NCBI GenBank assembly: GCA_964023275.1
Contig: OZ029917.1
Span: 24,610,505 to 24,674,504 of the forward strand
Direction of reading: 5' to 3'
DNA length: 64,000 nt
Source: Norana najaformis
Taxonomy: Eukaryota > Annelida > Clitellata > Crassiclitellata > Hormogastridae
Shown: positions 51,080 through 63,153 of the stretch, piece after piece
How positions within the stretch are numbered: position 1 is the first letter of the stretch
Layout: each line of letters starts with the position of its first letter
Translations under genes and position numbers: made by a program
The notes under the pieces: generated by a model
What the model was told of the DNA's origin: nothing
Seen by the model: the letters and a program-made list of their open reading frames with translations, nothing else
Database searches by the model: none

Positions 51080-52566
51080 AGGGTATTCATATGTTAAGGA
51101 ATGCTCTCTTTATAAATATATTTTTATTTGATATATGTAGGCCTATATGGACATTTGCATAGCGCCTTTTAAGAACATCAAATGACCTTCCTCGAACATT
51201 GAAAACCGTCAAACGAGTAGGTTATAAACCTTTAAAAATCACTTCGTTTTGCAAGATGAACTGAAATTCTCACAAATTCACATTCCTAAAACCAGACTAT
51301 AATTACAATTATGGGAATACTTAGTGTTTCATCCAGCACAGTAATCGTGATCAATGTAACCTCCATGCAGAAAGCTCAGGCTAACGAACTAACAAGTAAG
51401 CACATGGCGGCTGGGGCTTTGCCTAAGACCCCGCCTGGGGCTCAACCTCCAAACGCCTTCACCGTTGCGGAGTCGCTTCGCGGAGGGAAGCAAGGAGGCC
51501 CACAGTACTTCGTAATTAGGGGCCCCCAATAGCCTTAACTCAGGCCTGCTTTAGGCCTAATACTCGCATTAATGAACGACATAGGCCTCCCTTATTGTTT
51601 TGGACTGAAGAAACCAAGAGTTTACGTTGCTACAATAGAGAAGAATTATAAAAAATTAAGACAGTATTGGCTGCAGTTGCCAAAATGGCAGACTTTAAGC
51701 ATCTATTAGGCCTAATTAGATGTTATAATTATTTGATGTGATATTCGCAAATCAGTGTGAAAGTAGGTCTATTAAAAAATTAGGTGACAACGGAACCGAA
51801 AATGATTTTGTAAGATTCATATTGTTCTTATAAAACGCATTAGGCAATAATCTTGCTGTACAGCCTACTACTACTGTACTGCCTGTCTTCGCCATTAAAC
51901 ATTTACGTCCACATGCAATCAAAACTCATCAGTCTAATGTGCCTTGACTACATAATTAGCTACTTGATTGTTTCAATAAGTACACATTTTTAATTTATTC
52001 AAGAGTCTATATATTAAGAAGTTTCTTTAAAACATTTATATTAATCAATTAAATTGTATTAGAATTAATACAGTGTAACATGTTGTCCAATTTAATTTGG
52101 TTTACTCCGTAAATTAGGCTAAACTATTTACACAGCCTTTGATTTTCTATAGTGTTTTCCAATAGTTATTCAGTAAGTTATTTTTGCACTCCTCTAGTTG
52201 TTTTAATTAATGATTGTTCTGTAGTATGCATCTATTTAAATCTAGGTCTGAATTATTATGTGAACGTCCCCGAAGGGTTTTGCCCCATACTATAATGTTG
52301 CGGTTCCCATTCAGACACCCGCAGCAGAACTGCCTAGTCTTTCAGTTCCACAAAAATTTATTTCATGGCGCTGTGTGACTCCCACGCTTTATAAATCAGG
52401 CTTCAATTTGTTCCATGTATCAACACCTACAGCGGTCAACGACTATAATTATGTAGGCGACACCTACCGACTGTTCTATCTACGACCTCCACGAAACGGA
52501 GGAACCTGCAGCAGCTGAGCTCTGAGCACTTGTCCCATAGGGCGTGAGCCACCTCCCTCTCTTTTG
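51080..52566. other. Intergenic DNA, nothing recognised
   Basis: No exon or named repeat was found. Three of the ten TAGGCCTA palindromes (51138, 51552, 51707) fall here. Confidence 0.4.
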
Positions 52567-52660
52567 TCGCCTGTTACGCTCTTCTATCACCTATTACGCT
52601 CATCTGTCGCCTACTGCGCGCTTCTATCTCCTATTACGCTCTTCTGTCGCCTAATATGCG
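52567..52660. repeat. 20-bp minisatellite, 4.7 copies
   Basis: Units of the form TCGCCTATTACGCTCTTCTN repeat with a strict 20-base period from 52567 to 52660, with a few substitutions. Alternate units end in CTA and CTG, suggesting a 40-bp higher-order unit. Confidence 0.85.
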
Positions 52661-53837
52661 TACCTATTTTGACAAAAAAACCACCTGATTTCATTGACGC
52701 GATTTCGCAGTAATGTCGATGAAATGCTAGTTCACTGAATGCACGTACTACAAGTAATGTATTAGGCCCCAATTCAGAATATACGGCAATCTATAGATAT
52801 ATGGTTTTATACAGATTCATCTTTGCTGATGAATAGCGTTTGATATGATGTGTTATGTTATGCGTTGTGCATGTAATATTTGTTCTAGTGTGATGCGGTG
52901 TTTTGATGAGAACATCTTTGTATACTCAGAAGTGGTGTGATGTTATATGTGATTTGTTATATGATGTGAGTTGTTATGTGCTATGTGGTGAAATGTTGCG
53001 ATGTGTTATAACGTACTGTCATATGAATAAACTCTTTCTTTAGCGTCCAGAATACACCTAGTCATTGCCAAGCTGATTTCGACCAGGCTTTTTCAATGCA
53101 ATTTCGTGGCTACGGTTTTGTTTGAAGCGAGCTTCGACTGATGCCTTGCGGATGATAACGGCGCTAAAAATTATTAGATCAAGAAATTATAACCAATTTA
53201 ATCACAGAAGAATCAAATAATTAAGCAATTAGGTTGAACTCCAGATCAAAATGCTTTGTGTTTTCCCCAGTGGCTCTTCATCCTCGCCCCTTTCCCTGCT
53301 CAGGTGTTAGTAAGTCATCGGGTAGAATGCGACGTCAATTAGAGCAAGGTGTGCAAGCTAAGGCTGGCGAACAGCACGTGTCACGTCCGCATTATGCATG
53401 CACCATAATTGTCCTGTGCATGGGGAGTTTCTATCCGGTGGAATCATGCAATTTAGGGGCAACTGGGGTCAAGACAGAAGCGCGAAAACGTGTGACGTAA
53501 TTGAGAGCAATGGCCAAATAGATCGCATGAGGAAACATTAACTTAAGATTTCTGTGCAATTCTCACCGTGTTTTACATTACACAGAGAGTTTCGGAAAGC
53601 TTCGAAGTGCGCTACATAAATGCTCAGTTAATGTATTCTATAAAAACTTGTATGTGCCATAACTTGGCTTCAGATAATAGTTTACTGTTGTGTCCTAAAG
53701 TTCCTTTTAAAAATCATGGTTTAACAATTTTTTATGTATTTTTGTATCTCTGATAAAAGTCGATGCACGCTGTTCAGCGCTGCACTACACAGCCATGAGA
53801 TCTAAGAATCGTGGTCTAGGCCTTTGTGTCTTGTGTA

Positions 53838-53950
53838 ACACGGTAACTATAGCCGATTGGTTTGAGCGCATACTGAGCGGATTCGAGCCTCCCATTAGAC
53901 AGTTACTGAGTATACAATTGTTCATCACGGTCGATTGATGCTTTGTCATT
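53838..53950 (+). mobile_element. tRNA-derived SINE (family of 39309)
   Basis: ATAGCCGATTGGTTTGAGCG and GGATTCGAGCCTCCCATTAG (B-box-like) followed by ACAGTTACTGAGTA match the SINE at 39330 in order. The 3' part is shortened. Confidence 0.6.
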
Positions 53951-53953
53951 ATA

Positions 53954-54339
53954 TACACTGTGTCCGGAAAAATTCCAAGGCTTTACGGTAAATATGAAAA
54001 TAATTAGTAAACATTAATCGATTTTTAAAATTCCAAAAACAGTTTAATCCTGAAATATTATTTACACTATAATTGTTGTTTTGGCGTAAAAATTTTATAA
54101 CAATTTTGTCTTCCTCGCTGAACGCCATTTTTCTAGCAACTTTCTTTACAAAATATAAAATTCAAATACGTCACTGTGACGTAATTTTAAACGGGGGCCG
54201 TTAATAAATTACAAAGAATTTTGTTGGTAATTATATATTTCAGGATTAAACTGTTTTTGGAATTTTAAAAATCGATTAATGTTTACTAATTATTTTCATA
54301 TTTACCGTAAAGCCTTGGAATTTTTCCGGACACAGTGTA
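53954..54339. mobile_element. Mariner/Tc1-type MITE with about 105-bp terminal inverted repeats
   Basis: The ends TACACTGTGTCCGGAAAAAT... (53954) and its exact reverse complement (to 54339) extend inward for about 105 bases each, around a core of about 175 bases. The TA at each end fits a TA target duplication. There is no coding capacity. The high arm identity suggests a relatively recent insertion. Confidence 0.85.
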
Positions 54340-54344
54340 TATGC

Positions 54345-54850
54345 TCTGTCCTTATTCTTACAAGACTCGACTATTGCAACTCTATACTCTATGGTCTTCC
54401 TGAGTGCACACATCACTCCTGCCCTTTGTTCTCTACACTGGCTTCCAGTATGTGAGCGTATCCCCTTCAAGCTGGCTCTCTTCATGTTCAAAGCACATTC
54501 AAATCATCTGCCATCCTATTTATCATCCATGGTTACATCTTGTAACTCTGTTAAAGGCCGATCCTTTCTTCGGTCAGCATCTGCTGGAAAATATGTTGTT
54601 CCTCGCACACGTCTCGTCTTTGGCTGGCGTTCATTCTCAGTAGCTGGTCCCTCAATCTGGAACTCTCTACCTCCTTATGTTCGTGACTCTCCTACTGAGG
54701 CTGTCTTTCGCTCTAACCTTAAAACTTACCTCTTCCAGTCTGCTTATGGTTCTTAATACTTCGCATAACCCGGCTTCAAGTGCACTTCTGAACTTTGTAA
54801 GGAGGGCATTAACAAATTTTAGTTGTATTGTATTGTATATAGCGGCGCTT
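54345..54850 (+). mobile_element. L2-like LINE, truncated with internal deletion
   Basis: It opens with LILTRLDYCNSILYGLPE. After a deletion and frameshift it continues HITPALCSLHWLPVCERI, then RSASAGKYVVPRTRLVFGWR, SFSVAGPSIWNSLPPYVRD and a natural C-terminal stop. The 3' UTR ends in ACTTTGTAAGGAGGGCATTA and TTGTATTGTATTGTA. The last part is shared with the fragment at 37270. Confidence 0.8.
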
Positions 54851-54899
54851 AATAAGTACATAGTAGTAAATAATAGGTGTTCAGTGCACATTTAACTTA

Positions 54900-55755
54900 T
54901 AGCGAATGGCTTTACGATTAATATCGTCATTAATATGGTGGAACCAGCAGCTGAAAGGAAGTGGCAAAATTTACCATGATCTAGGTATTGGTTGGCGAAA
55001 TTTTTTGAGGACCTTAGTCACCGAGACTTTTGGGACGAAAGGCTACTTCCATGTCTCCAAATTTTTTAGGATTATTTTAGTCATCAGGACTTTTGGAGCC
55101 ATTTTCAAGGTACCAAGTACCCTGAAATAGATGTGAAAGTTTTTGAGAACGGTGATAAATATTACATCCTTGCGCGACGGTATCTAAAGTGATTTCTTGG
55201 CCGGTGTTTGAGCACTGCAGTCACGTGCCTTTTACATCTACTCAAGTGGTCAAAAAATTGTGTGACCTTTATTCACATGCTCCGGACGATCTGTCGCTGC
55301 CCTTTTGCCCTCTTTCGCTCATTTCTCTCGACTTCTTCGTTTCAAGTCTCCTGGTTTTCGTCTATTATTTCCGTTAACGGTATTAGCATTGCCTTTTTGA
55401 CTTCACAATTTTCTGTCAGAAACCGGTGGAGGCAACTCAGAAGGAAGATATGAGAAAATGCACAAATTGGAGAGGCATTACTCTACTTACAATATTATTG
55501 CTGGAAAGATCGTGGATGCTGTTGTGTTGAATCGCATGAGGATTGCTGTGAACCAGTTTTAAGACTGGATTTATACCAGGCGGTGCTGTGAAACAAACAC
55601 ACTCATGCCGTTTGCGATTAAATAAATGCCAAAAAAACGAAATTATTCTATGGCGGCTTAGGGCTACAAAAAGAACCAGCGAACGACTGAAAACAGAGTG
55701 GCTAAACACACACGCCCACGAACACACACACGAACACACACGCACTTCTTATCTC
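54900..55755. other. Spacer, nothing recognised
   Basis: Short frames occur but show no family resemblance. A CACACGAACACACACGC-type simple repeat lies at about 55708-55745. Confidence 0.35.
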
Positions 55756-55759
55756 TCTT

Positions 55760-55960
55760 TCCGCTTCAATCCCAAACATTACCCATCGTAGTCGCCACGC
55801 TGTCTCTCTGCCTGACTCTTGGATCTTGACCTGGAAACGAACTCCTTTTGCCTTTCGATTTGGTTTTGATTGAGCGCTTGCGAATAAGCTGATTCCCGTG
55901 ACGTGGCTTTCGTTGGGCGCTGTAGAAATCTCGAGATTACGATTACGATAATTAAATTGC
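55760..55960 (+). mobile_element. L2-like LINE 3' terminus with ATTACG tail
   Basis: The plus strand reads CTTTCCGCTTCAATCCCAAA through GAGCGCTTGCGAATAAGCTG to GGGCGCTGTAGAAATCTCGA and GATTACGATTACGAT. This is the 3' UTR end of the family at 7140 (opposite orientation). It gives the clearest view of the terminal ATTACG microsatellite. Confidence 0.75.
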
Positions 55961-57213
55961 CGTGATCGGGTGCAGAGCGAACCGTTATTTTAAAGAAAGT
56001 TTTTACATAGGCCTACCGCGACAATTCAGACGACATTGTATAAGCTTACAATATATTAACGAAAGCTAACGCTCGTGGCAATTTTACCACTGGTAAAGGA
56101 TAGAATTAACGGAATTTGGATTATTTAAAGCGACACTCGACACACAAAATCCATGTCGATTCCTATATAGAACGTGGGAAAACAGCTTGAAGAGACATGT
56201 TCAAGATGCTCAAGGAATCAACCATGCAAACCTCTATAGCCTAATACGTCCACTGCAAGAAATGAACCTTGATCATGTGCACGCTTGTTGTCAGTCTCAC
56301 AGACAGTCGTTTATAAAGGACGTCCGGAAAGGGGAGAAGGGTTAAATCAAATGCGGACAGAAACTGATAGAGGGTTAAACCTAATGCGGAAGTTTGCATC
56401 CAGATTTGGGACGCATAGTCATTTCAGTGCAACCTGTTCTTTGAGCACCGACTTCAGTCAGACAGCAAACAGTCTGTAGGGACCTAATCACAATGCGTTG
56501 GATCTAATAATATATAATTAGAGTACCTTTTCTCGACGTCACAGTATCAGACTACTCTATCCAGAAGGCTTACCAGAGTTAACCCTGCGTGATTAACATA
56601 CTAGGCTAATCTAGGCATTAGTAGGGCTACTCCGTTGGATTGCGGACGTCTGCAAAGGAGATGGAGAGAAGGTAATGCCAAATACGGACAAGAAGAGGAA
56701 GGGGTCCAAATCAGGTCATTTGCTGCGGACATTATTTATGGACGATCAAAGACAAATCAGAGCGCAGGTCCCAAATGTTACTGCCCACGCGGTAGGCCAG
56801 TGCGCGCACGACGAAAAATAGAGGGAACATGTGACGTAATTTACATCTATTACACCCCTCTGAAGGTCATGTTGTCCCGTGATTTACTTCTGGCTACGCT
56901 ACTGCACCTGCACCTAGGGTAGCCTAGGTCTTTCTTGATCATCAGCCTATCCAGGTGGTAAGCTGAGTGATAAGCGTAGGCCTAAGCCCTAGTGGATATC
57001 TACGGTTAAAGGTCTACGGTTAAAACAGCGGAAGTTGTAGGGGCCTTGTCTTTCAGATTACGTCTATCTTCAAAATAGCCTTCATCGCCTCCCTCCGTTA
57101 GGGCGTGCATGACACCATGCACACTTTCCGCCTTCCCGTTTTGGCTTCATTTCTTCGGATTTGATCTGCGACTTAAATTGACCCAATCTGACTTCGGTCG
57201 ATTTGAGTTGACT
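55961..57213. other. Intergenic DNA before the RTE insertion
   Basis: No exon or shared repeat was recognised. GACGTAATTT near 56831 and GTGTGACGTAATTG near 53490 hint at another old dispersed sequence, but the match is short. Confidence 0.35.
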
Positions 57214-57224
57214 AACCGCTGGTG

Positions 57225-58667
57225 GTAAAATGGTAAAAGCAGGAGATGGCGCAATGACAAAGACAATAACAAAAATGTGCAATATCATATGGACAACCGG
57301 AAAATGGCCAGAGGATTGGAAGAGCTCAATCTTTATCCCTATATTCAAAAAAGGAGATGCGAGAGAGTGTGAAAACTACAGGACCATAGCAATGATATCG
57401 CACATAAGTAAAATACTACTTAAAATAATACATGAAAGAATGGAGAACATAATAGAGAGGGAGCTTCCAGATAACCAAGCAGGATTTAGGAAATCCCGTG
57501 GAACTCGTGATCATATCGCCAACATGCGGTGGATAATGGAGAGACAAAAGGAGTATGGACAAAAATTATACATATGCTTCATTGACTATAGTAAGGCATT
57601 CGATTGCATTGATCATGAGTTGATGTGGAAAACCTTAATAGAAATGGGAATACCAAGACACTTGATACAACTTCTCAAGGGATTGTACGAAGAACAGATT
57701 GCGGTAATAAGAACTGAATTTGGAGATACTGAAAGAATCAAAATAAAGAAAGGAGTGAGGCAGGGATGCATTCTGTCCCCATTCCTATTTAACCTATATG
57801 CAGAAAGGATAATGAGGATGGCGGAAATGGATGGAGCAAAAGAGGGAGTAAAGATAGCGGGAAGAACACTGAATAATCTGAGATACGCAGATGACACAAC
57901 ACTATTAGCAGGTAAAAAAACAGATCTGGTAGAACTGATAAGAAGGCTGAAGAGAGAGAGCGAGAAAGCAGGACTATACTTCAATATAAAGAAAACGAAG
58001 ATCATGACAACAGCTGAGGAGGGCAGTTTTATGGTGGATGGAGAGGAATTAGAGACGGTAACAAGCTTTACATTCTTGGGATCAGTAGTAGAAAGAGAAG
58101 GAAAGTGCGACATGGAAATAAACCGAAGGGTGGCGATTGGAAAAGCCGCAATGAATGGACTAGAAAAAATATGGAAAGACAAACATGTGAGCACAGACAC
58201 GAAAAAAAGATTGGTGAGGGCCTTGATTATACCAACAGTAACATACGGCAGTGAGACGTGGACAATGACCAAGAAAATAGAGAAAAAAATCAATGCTTGT
58301 GAAATGTGGATATGGAGGAAGATGCTGAGAACATCATGGACGGAGAAAAGGACTAATGAATGGGTACGCAGGGCGATTGGAATTGAGCAAGATGAGACGT
58401 TACAACAAACAGTGCTAAAATCAAAGCTGAGGTTCTTTGGACATGTTATGAGATCAGATGGATTGGAAAAAGAAATGATGCTGGCTTGTGGAGAGGGAAA
58501 GAGAAAACAAGGGAGACCAAGGAAAAAATGGATGGACAAGATACACGAAGCAACTGGAATGAACTTGGCACAACTAAGGGACGCGACATTGGAAAGAAAG
58601 AAATGGAGAAGATTGATCATGACGGTCGCTAGAGCTCAAAGAGCTGACAGCACAAGGTGACAAGGTG
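57225..58667 (+). mobile_element. Recent 5'-truncated RTE/BovB-type LINE with open RT frame and 11-bp target duplication
   Basis: A single frame (57230-58660, 476 codons) covers most of the reverse transcriptase and the C-terminal region. Motifs are YICFIDYSKAFD (catalytic Asp, about residue 119), KGVRQGCILSPFLFNLY, YADD (219-222), VTSFTFLGSVV, and the terminal LKSKLRFFGHVMRSDG with RKQGRPRKKWMD. These match RTE/BovB-clade elements. The endonuclease half is missing, so the insertion is 5' truncated; the first ATG is internal to the original ORF. The target AACCGCTGGTG is duplicated exactly at 57214-57224 and 58668-58678. Perfect duplication and absence of stops mean a young insertion; it cannot move by itself. 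The 3' end is AAGGTGACAAGGTG-like. Confidence 0.93.
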
Positions 58668-58679
58668 AACCGCTGGTGT

Positions 58680-59370
58680 ATAATCTAACACTTCTGGCTC
58701 CGCTTTTGCGTGTTGTGACATTTAGGAAATTTGCAATTACATTATTATCATTACATGATGTACACAATGCTGTTTTTTGTCGGGTTAATAAACTTTTGGT
58801 GACAGAAACTTGCTGACCGGGACGTATTTTGGGCGATTATATAACGGTGTCATTGGGCGGGACGCTTAGCAACGTAGAGGTTCATCAGATTAGAAATTAT
58901 CATGGCCGATGTGTAATATGTTGATAAGCTGCGTCAAATCTGTTGAATTCTTGCGTATTCTGTCGTCATTTAGTCGTTTTAAAATAAAAGTGACGTTGTG
59001 TTGTTTAAAAACATCTGACTGGGAGCGAATATTTGATTTTTGGCAATATAGGTTACGGTCGTCACCTTTGCGAGTCTGGCTGGGCCCTACAGCCCAGTAA
59101 GGTTGCGATACAAATTGCGGTGGACGCCGCTATAATCGTGTCCTGTACTGGAGTGTTGAATTGAACAGTTTTCAAAAGACTTCTTATCTGTTGTTCGAAT
59201 ATCTGGATAACCGTGTAAGAATTGATCGATGTTTGATTATCGAACCGGATTCGAACTGGAACTGTGTTACGGGTTTAATTTGAAAATTGTGCATAACTTT
59301 CATATAAAACGATGGCATATTAAAAAAAGCCAAAATTTAGGTTGATTTTAATCAAAGATAAAAGGCCAAC
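58680..59370. other. Spacer, no gene seen
   Basis: No exon is recognisable. CpG frequency is higher around 58820-59120 than in flanking DNA. This could be a distal promoter or 5' exon of the downstream BET gene, but nothing proves it. Confidence 0.3.
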
Positions 59371-60157
59371 GCTGGGTAATTCTCAAAAAACGGCTGCTTG
59401 CAGTTGTCCTGGATGTAAACAATATGGCTACCCCAGATTGCAATGAAAATTAGAGCGCTGCATGTTACCGGAAGGACTCCCAATAAATAAGTGAGTAATG
59501 AGTAAGTAACAGACTAACAAAGTTTTTAAAAATACTTTCATTGGTGTCAGTAAATAAAGAAATCGCAGTGTAACACCAGTTTTTTTTCAGATACTGCTGT
59601 TGGTATAAATTAATTTCAAAATTGGGTAAATCTGTTATGCATATAAGAATGCTTGAGAAAAGGTTCAGAATAAATGCATATTGCCTGTCAAACTTCTGCA
59701 GATATGTTGGAATCAAATTGTCACTTGTGCCAAATTATTTTTTAAATTTACGTTTGGCATGCATCCATGCATTCTCCACATTTAGTGTGCACTTCAACAT
59801 CATTCAGATCTGCAAAGTTGTGTTGATGCACAACAGTAGAATGCATGAAAATGCCACCTTTGGATTTCCCTGAATTAGCAATAGCACCCATCTATTGGAC
59901 ACCCAGTCCATTGGCTATGAGTTCCCAGAATGATGTGTTGTAATGTCTTCCAGCAATATGATACTCAGAAGTGTAATAGTTTTTATGGTGCTGTGCATGT
60001 CGTTGTGGTGACCTCTTACGGATTACTCACTTATTGGGAGTCCTTTCGGTAGCTTTCAGCATTCTAATTTCTCTCACAATGCAGGATTGCCATGTTGTTT
60101 ACAAACAAGTTGGACAACAGCAAGAGGCTCTGTTTCTTGAGAATTACCCAACTCTGC
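59371..60157 (-). mobile_element. DNA transposon remnant with about 135-bp imperfect inverted repeats
   Basis: 59371-59506 (GCTGGGTAATTCTCAAAAAA ... GGACTCCCAATAAATAAGTG) is inverted at 60020-60157. The core read on the minus strand contains TSEYHIAGRHYNTSFWELIA, GAIANSGKSKGGIFMHSTVV and HNFADLNDVEVHTKCGECMD, separated by stops. It looks like the decayed end of a transposase, but I cannot assign the superfamily. Confidence 0.65.
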
Positions 60158-60159
60158 TA

Positions 60160-61960
60160 GATAAAGTTGTTCAATAAAGACTGTGATGGCTTGAACAGTT
60201 CTGTTTATTAATTATAATCAAAGAATGTTAGAATTCAGGGCTGTGTAAAAATGAACTGTAGTTTTACAAAATGACACACAGACAAATAATTTTATGTTAC
60301 TTTAAGTCATTGTAGCAGAAGCAGACGAAGGCAGTTGAATTAGAAATTAAAGTATTGGATACCAGAAAGAACCAGTTAAAAACAATTATGTTTATTATTA
60401 TTATTTTTTTATTTTTATATCTGAGAGCACATCTATTAAGGAATTATTCTGTGTTGGCTGAAAATGATGGTTCCTCAGAGGGGAGAGAGAAACAGAGACA
60501 AGGAAAAGAAGGGAGAGCATCAGATGCAGCTGGAAGGAAAGAATTCCAAATGTGAGTGTGAAAGTGCACCGAATATAGGTTAGTCTTCCTTTGAGAAGGA
60601 TATAACAATTGGTACTCAGTGGAAGGTCTGAAATTTGATCTGCTGTGTTTGAGGGGTAAGCAAGGTACCATTTATGCTAATCACAAAATTTTGGACGTTT
60701 TTTTTAAATTTGAAGTTCAGAGTGTGACTTATACAAGGGCCTAGGTCAGATGTCTTGTATCCATGCCAATAGACATGAATGATTAGCCCAACATCATTGT
60801 TATTAAACATTTTTCCAAGAGCAGTTTTAGCAATTTTTATATTAAGCAATTTGATAATTGCTGTTATGTTGCAAAATTATATAAATCTTAAAAAATAAAT
60901 GTTCTTGTTAAAATAAGACATTTTATAATGAATTAGCTTGCCCAACAGTTAGTCCCAATCTTGTTCATACTTTAATGGCAGCCACTCAAAACAGTTCTTA
61001 ATGTTATAGAGCATTTGTTTTGTTATGCTGCACTCAAAAAGTGGTATTTCTTTCATTACACAGTTAGAATCAAGTGTTTGTTGAGTTAATAAAGTATATA
61101 ATAAATGAATAAAGCTAGCATTAAGGTTTTTTATTGAATTTAATCCATTTTGCAACTTTTGCAGGCTAGACATAACAGTGCATCACTGTCCCAACAAGCT
61201 GCTCAAAAGCCATGTCCAGAACCTCTAAATGGTGTCGAAGACTTTGTAGCTGTAGCTTGGCAAAACACTGACAAACAGCATCTATTTAATGAAGTTAAAG
61301 GCCCATATAAATACTGAAGTCTACAAATAGTTTACAAGACATGTGTTTTTGTGTATTGTACTGTAAAAGTTTGTGCATCATAGCTGTCATGGGAATGTCG
61401 TGTAATGTCATATAAAATGTCGAGCATTACACAAATATACTTTGCAAAAATATTAACTCTGTTCTTGATTTTTTAATGTATATGACAGTTTTCTTTCATA
61501 TATACATTTAAAAGTGGCTTCAGGCTTTACCAGTGTTTTAAAGTTGTAGTTTACAACATCAGCAAAGTTAATTAAAGGACAACATAAATAGTGAAAGTTT
61601 GAGCAGTATTTTATTTGTTAGACTCGACCAGAAGGTAAATGATTAAACAAAGTATTACCAGTAATTTAAAAGTAGGTCTGCTTATTTCTGTACTGACTTC
61701 TTCAGTTCACTTTTCTACTTCTGTGCGAAACTTGGGGCAGTCTGTGACCAATAACCAAGCTTTGCTGAGGGCATAAATTGTGTGTCTTTCTTGTGTCTGT
61801 CAGCTGCACTTGCTGTACATTATATCCTATTCACTAACAGTCACTCTTTTGCGTGCTGTCTTTGGAAGCAGAATGGACTAAGCACAATGTGGGCTTAACT
61901 GTCGGGTAAATTGGGCAGCTGGCACATTTGCTGCATGCAGCTGATTGGCTTTTTGATGGA
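60160..61960. other. AT-rich DNA upstream of the BET coding exon
   Basis: No exon, RNA gene or shared repeat was recognised. It is probably upstream intron or intergenic sequence of the BET gene. Confidence 0.35.
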
Positions 61961-61964
61961 CTTT

Positions 61965-62040
61965 CCATATTAGATCACATCTTGCGATTTGTGTATACTG
62001 TACTTCACTGGTTGCCTTTCTCAGCTCAAGAATTCAAGAT
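61965..62040 (+). mobile_element. Tiny L2-like remnant
   Basis: The frame reads LDHILRFVYTVLHWLPFSAQ, resembling the 'DHITPxLxxLHWLPV' block of L2 reverse transcriptase. It is too short to be certain. Confidence 0.3.
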
Positions 62041-62874
62041 CCCTGACCCAGAGGAAACTTGTTGCATCCTTGCAATGTCTTCTGCCCAGAAATACTACAA
62101 ACACCATTTGTCAACAATTGAAACAGTATTTTCACCTGGTTTTTGGATGGGATTGCTTCTGAGTTGATATCTTGAAGATATTTACTCTGAAGCAATCTAC
62201 TCAAAAATGGATAAATTAATGATATGGTTGTCATAATTAAAATTCCAGTGGTAGTTTGGTTTTTGACCTAGCCAAACAATTTCTTGTGTCTGCTGCTTGA
62301 TACAAGGAATCTTGTAAGTGAACAGGAGGCTATTTAGGAACATAGTTTAAAGTATCATTTAACAGTGACTTGCCATTTAAGTAGTTTTCGAATCCAGCTA
62401 AAAGGTAAAGGTTGTTAGAACTTAAGCTACAGTTTTTTCACCTGATTTGATCTACCAGAGAAACCCCTTTCCAATTCTGTGGATTCAGCATTGAGCAGTG
62501 TGGATATTCTCAGTAGACTTGTATTATGAAATGCTGTGCATCACAAACCATCTGGAATTGACATAATGCTTAAAGTGGTTACTGGTGGTGTTGATGTGAT
62601 CTGGGAGATGTATTGAAGTTAAGCACCACTGAACTTGAGTGTTTTACCCTCTTTAAAGTCCCACTTTTGGTTCAGTATGCACTTAATGACTGTATAACCA
62701 TCACTTTATACCTTGTGCATAATATGATAATAGCACAATAGAAGTCAATGGATTAGATAAGATTTGATTGCATTTTGTCAGCTGAGGTGCTATGTGGACC
62801 TTTAAACGAAATGTATTTACTGGTAGTGATGTGGCTTTACTTTGCATAGTAACATTCCTCAAAATTTTCTTTAG

Positions 62875-63153
62875 ACTGGTTAGTTAATGGCGACTGACGG
62901 CGTGCCGAAGTCCGATAGTCTGACGCTGGCATCAGAAGTGAATGATGCTAAGAGTCATGTCTCAGTGAGTGGGCCAGGCAATGAACGGTCTTCAAACCCT
63001 GTGGTTCCTCAAGGTCTCCATCAGAACAAGACAGGTGTCAGAGTGACGAACCAGATCAACTATCTTCAGAAGGTTGTGCTGAAGGCACTCTGGAAGCACC
63101 AGTTTGCCTGGCCATTTCATCAACCAGTCGATGCACAGAAGCTCAACCTACCT
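62875..63153 (+). CDS. BET-family bromodomain protein (BRD2/3/4, fs(1)h type), first coding exon, partial
   Basis: An acceptor (TTTTCTTTAG, ending 62874) opens the exon, 12 bases precede ATG at 62887, and a consensus donor GTAAGT follows at 63154. A 5' non-coding exon therefore lies upstream, and the 89 codons here end in phase 0. After a Ser/Asn-rich leader the first bromodomain (BD1) begins: [20 protein letters not shown], then FAWPF (WPF shelf, residues 75-77) and [12 protein letters not shown]. This junction is the usual intron position in animal BET genes by my recollection. BET proteins bind acetylated histones through BD1/BD2 and recruit transcription elongation factors. The rest, including BD2 and the ET domain, lies beyond the window. 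Confidence 0.93.

Noticed and set aside
57613..58620. 335-codon open frame on the minus strand
   Set aside because: It is the mirror of the RTE reverse transcriptase frame (57230-58660), with no domain of its own. A young A-rich ORF commonly leaves such an antisense shadow.
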